The notes beneath the pieces were generated by a model, which saw only the letters and a program-made list of their open reading frames with translations, was not told the origin of the DNA and searched no databases. From contig KL569100.1 in assembly GCA_000715635.1 (NCBI GenBank), forward strand, positions 211,997-217,048: a DNA stretch of 5,052 bases, given 5' to 3'. This document shows, piece by piece, positions 5,040-5,052 of the stretch; the first letter of the stretch is position 1, and every line of letters begins with the position of its first letter. Made by a program: the position numbers and the translations under genes. This DNA comes from Streptomyces violaceus. Lineage in GTDB: Bacteria; Actinomycetota; Actinomycetes; Streptomycetales; Streptomycetaceae.

Positions 5040-5052
5040 CATCGGCTACCGC

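Larger units (their letters stand above)
4250..5052. other. gene-free, lower-GC, hairpin-rich tract
   Basis: About 800 bases lie upstream of cutA with no gene I can support. Rows from 4561 to 4680 and 4861 to 4980 count to roughly 55-60% GC, against up to 80% in coding rows. Open frames exist on both strands (plus 4521-4985, minus 4340-5020 and 4428-4904), but none has a recognisable domain, a good ribosome site or the third-position GC bias of the real genes; the plus frame also uses a TTA codon. The tract contains several imperfect hairpins, a strong one at 4903-4933, and an SD-like purine tract at its end. It may hold the promoter of a gene starting beyond the window, a structured RNA, or a decayed gene. 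Confidence 0.6.

Noticed and set aside
4946..5052. Plus-strand frame with TTG at 4958 open to the window end
   Set aside because: Under half of its third positions are G or C and it has no convincing ribosome site.

Overview
The window looks like chromosomal DNA of a streptomycete or a close actinomycete. Coding stretches are very GC-rich with strong third-position G/C bias. Two of the five genes are long HTH-plus-helical-repeat regulators, and one is an RsbW-like ATPase, all types that streptomycetes carry in many copies. No transposase, integrase, CRISPR array, rRNA or intact tRNA is visible.

Layout from left to right. (1) 1-1341 (+): an HTH/TPR-like regulator, probably NsdA-like, whose N-terminus lies outside the window. 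(2) 1414-1914 (+): a short, divergent TrmO (TsaA/UPF0066) family protein with a good ribosome binding site. (3) 1977-2486 (-): a serine-kinase/anti-sigma-type HATPase, convergent with the TrmO gene. (4) 2618-3859 (+): a second HTH/TPR-like regulator, divergent from the ATPase across a 131-bp intergenic region. That region holds four GGGG(G)AA direct repeats and a promoter-like element that would give the ATPase a leaderless mRNA. (5) 3929-4249 (-): CutA, convergent with the second regulator. (6) 4250-5052: about 800 bases with no gene I can support. It has lower GC (roughly 57% in the rows I counted), several hairpins, one of them a 13-bp stem at 4903-4933, and a purine-rich SD-like tract at the right edge.

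How the genes may work together. The two large regulators share an order of parts: N-terminal HTH, then an internal RR-x-L-L plus hydrophobic segment, then an alpha-helical repeat domain carrying an AGW[MV]A[FW]D motif and a TNE...RV/VR-F motif. They are therefore distant paralogues. The ATPase/regulator pair at 1977-3859 recalls the streptomycete habit of pairing XRE-type regulators with RsbW-like ATPases (WhiJ/AbaA-type loci), here in divergent orientation and without a DUF397 gene. TrmO-like and CutA are probably housekeeping neighbours. I see no proof of a new system. The best leads are the divergent regulator/ATPase module with its repeat-bearing control region, and the hairpin-rich gene-free tract at the right end.
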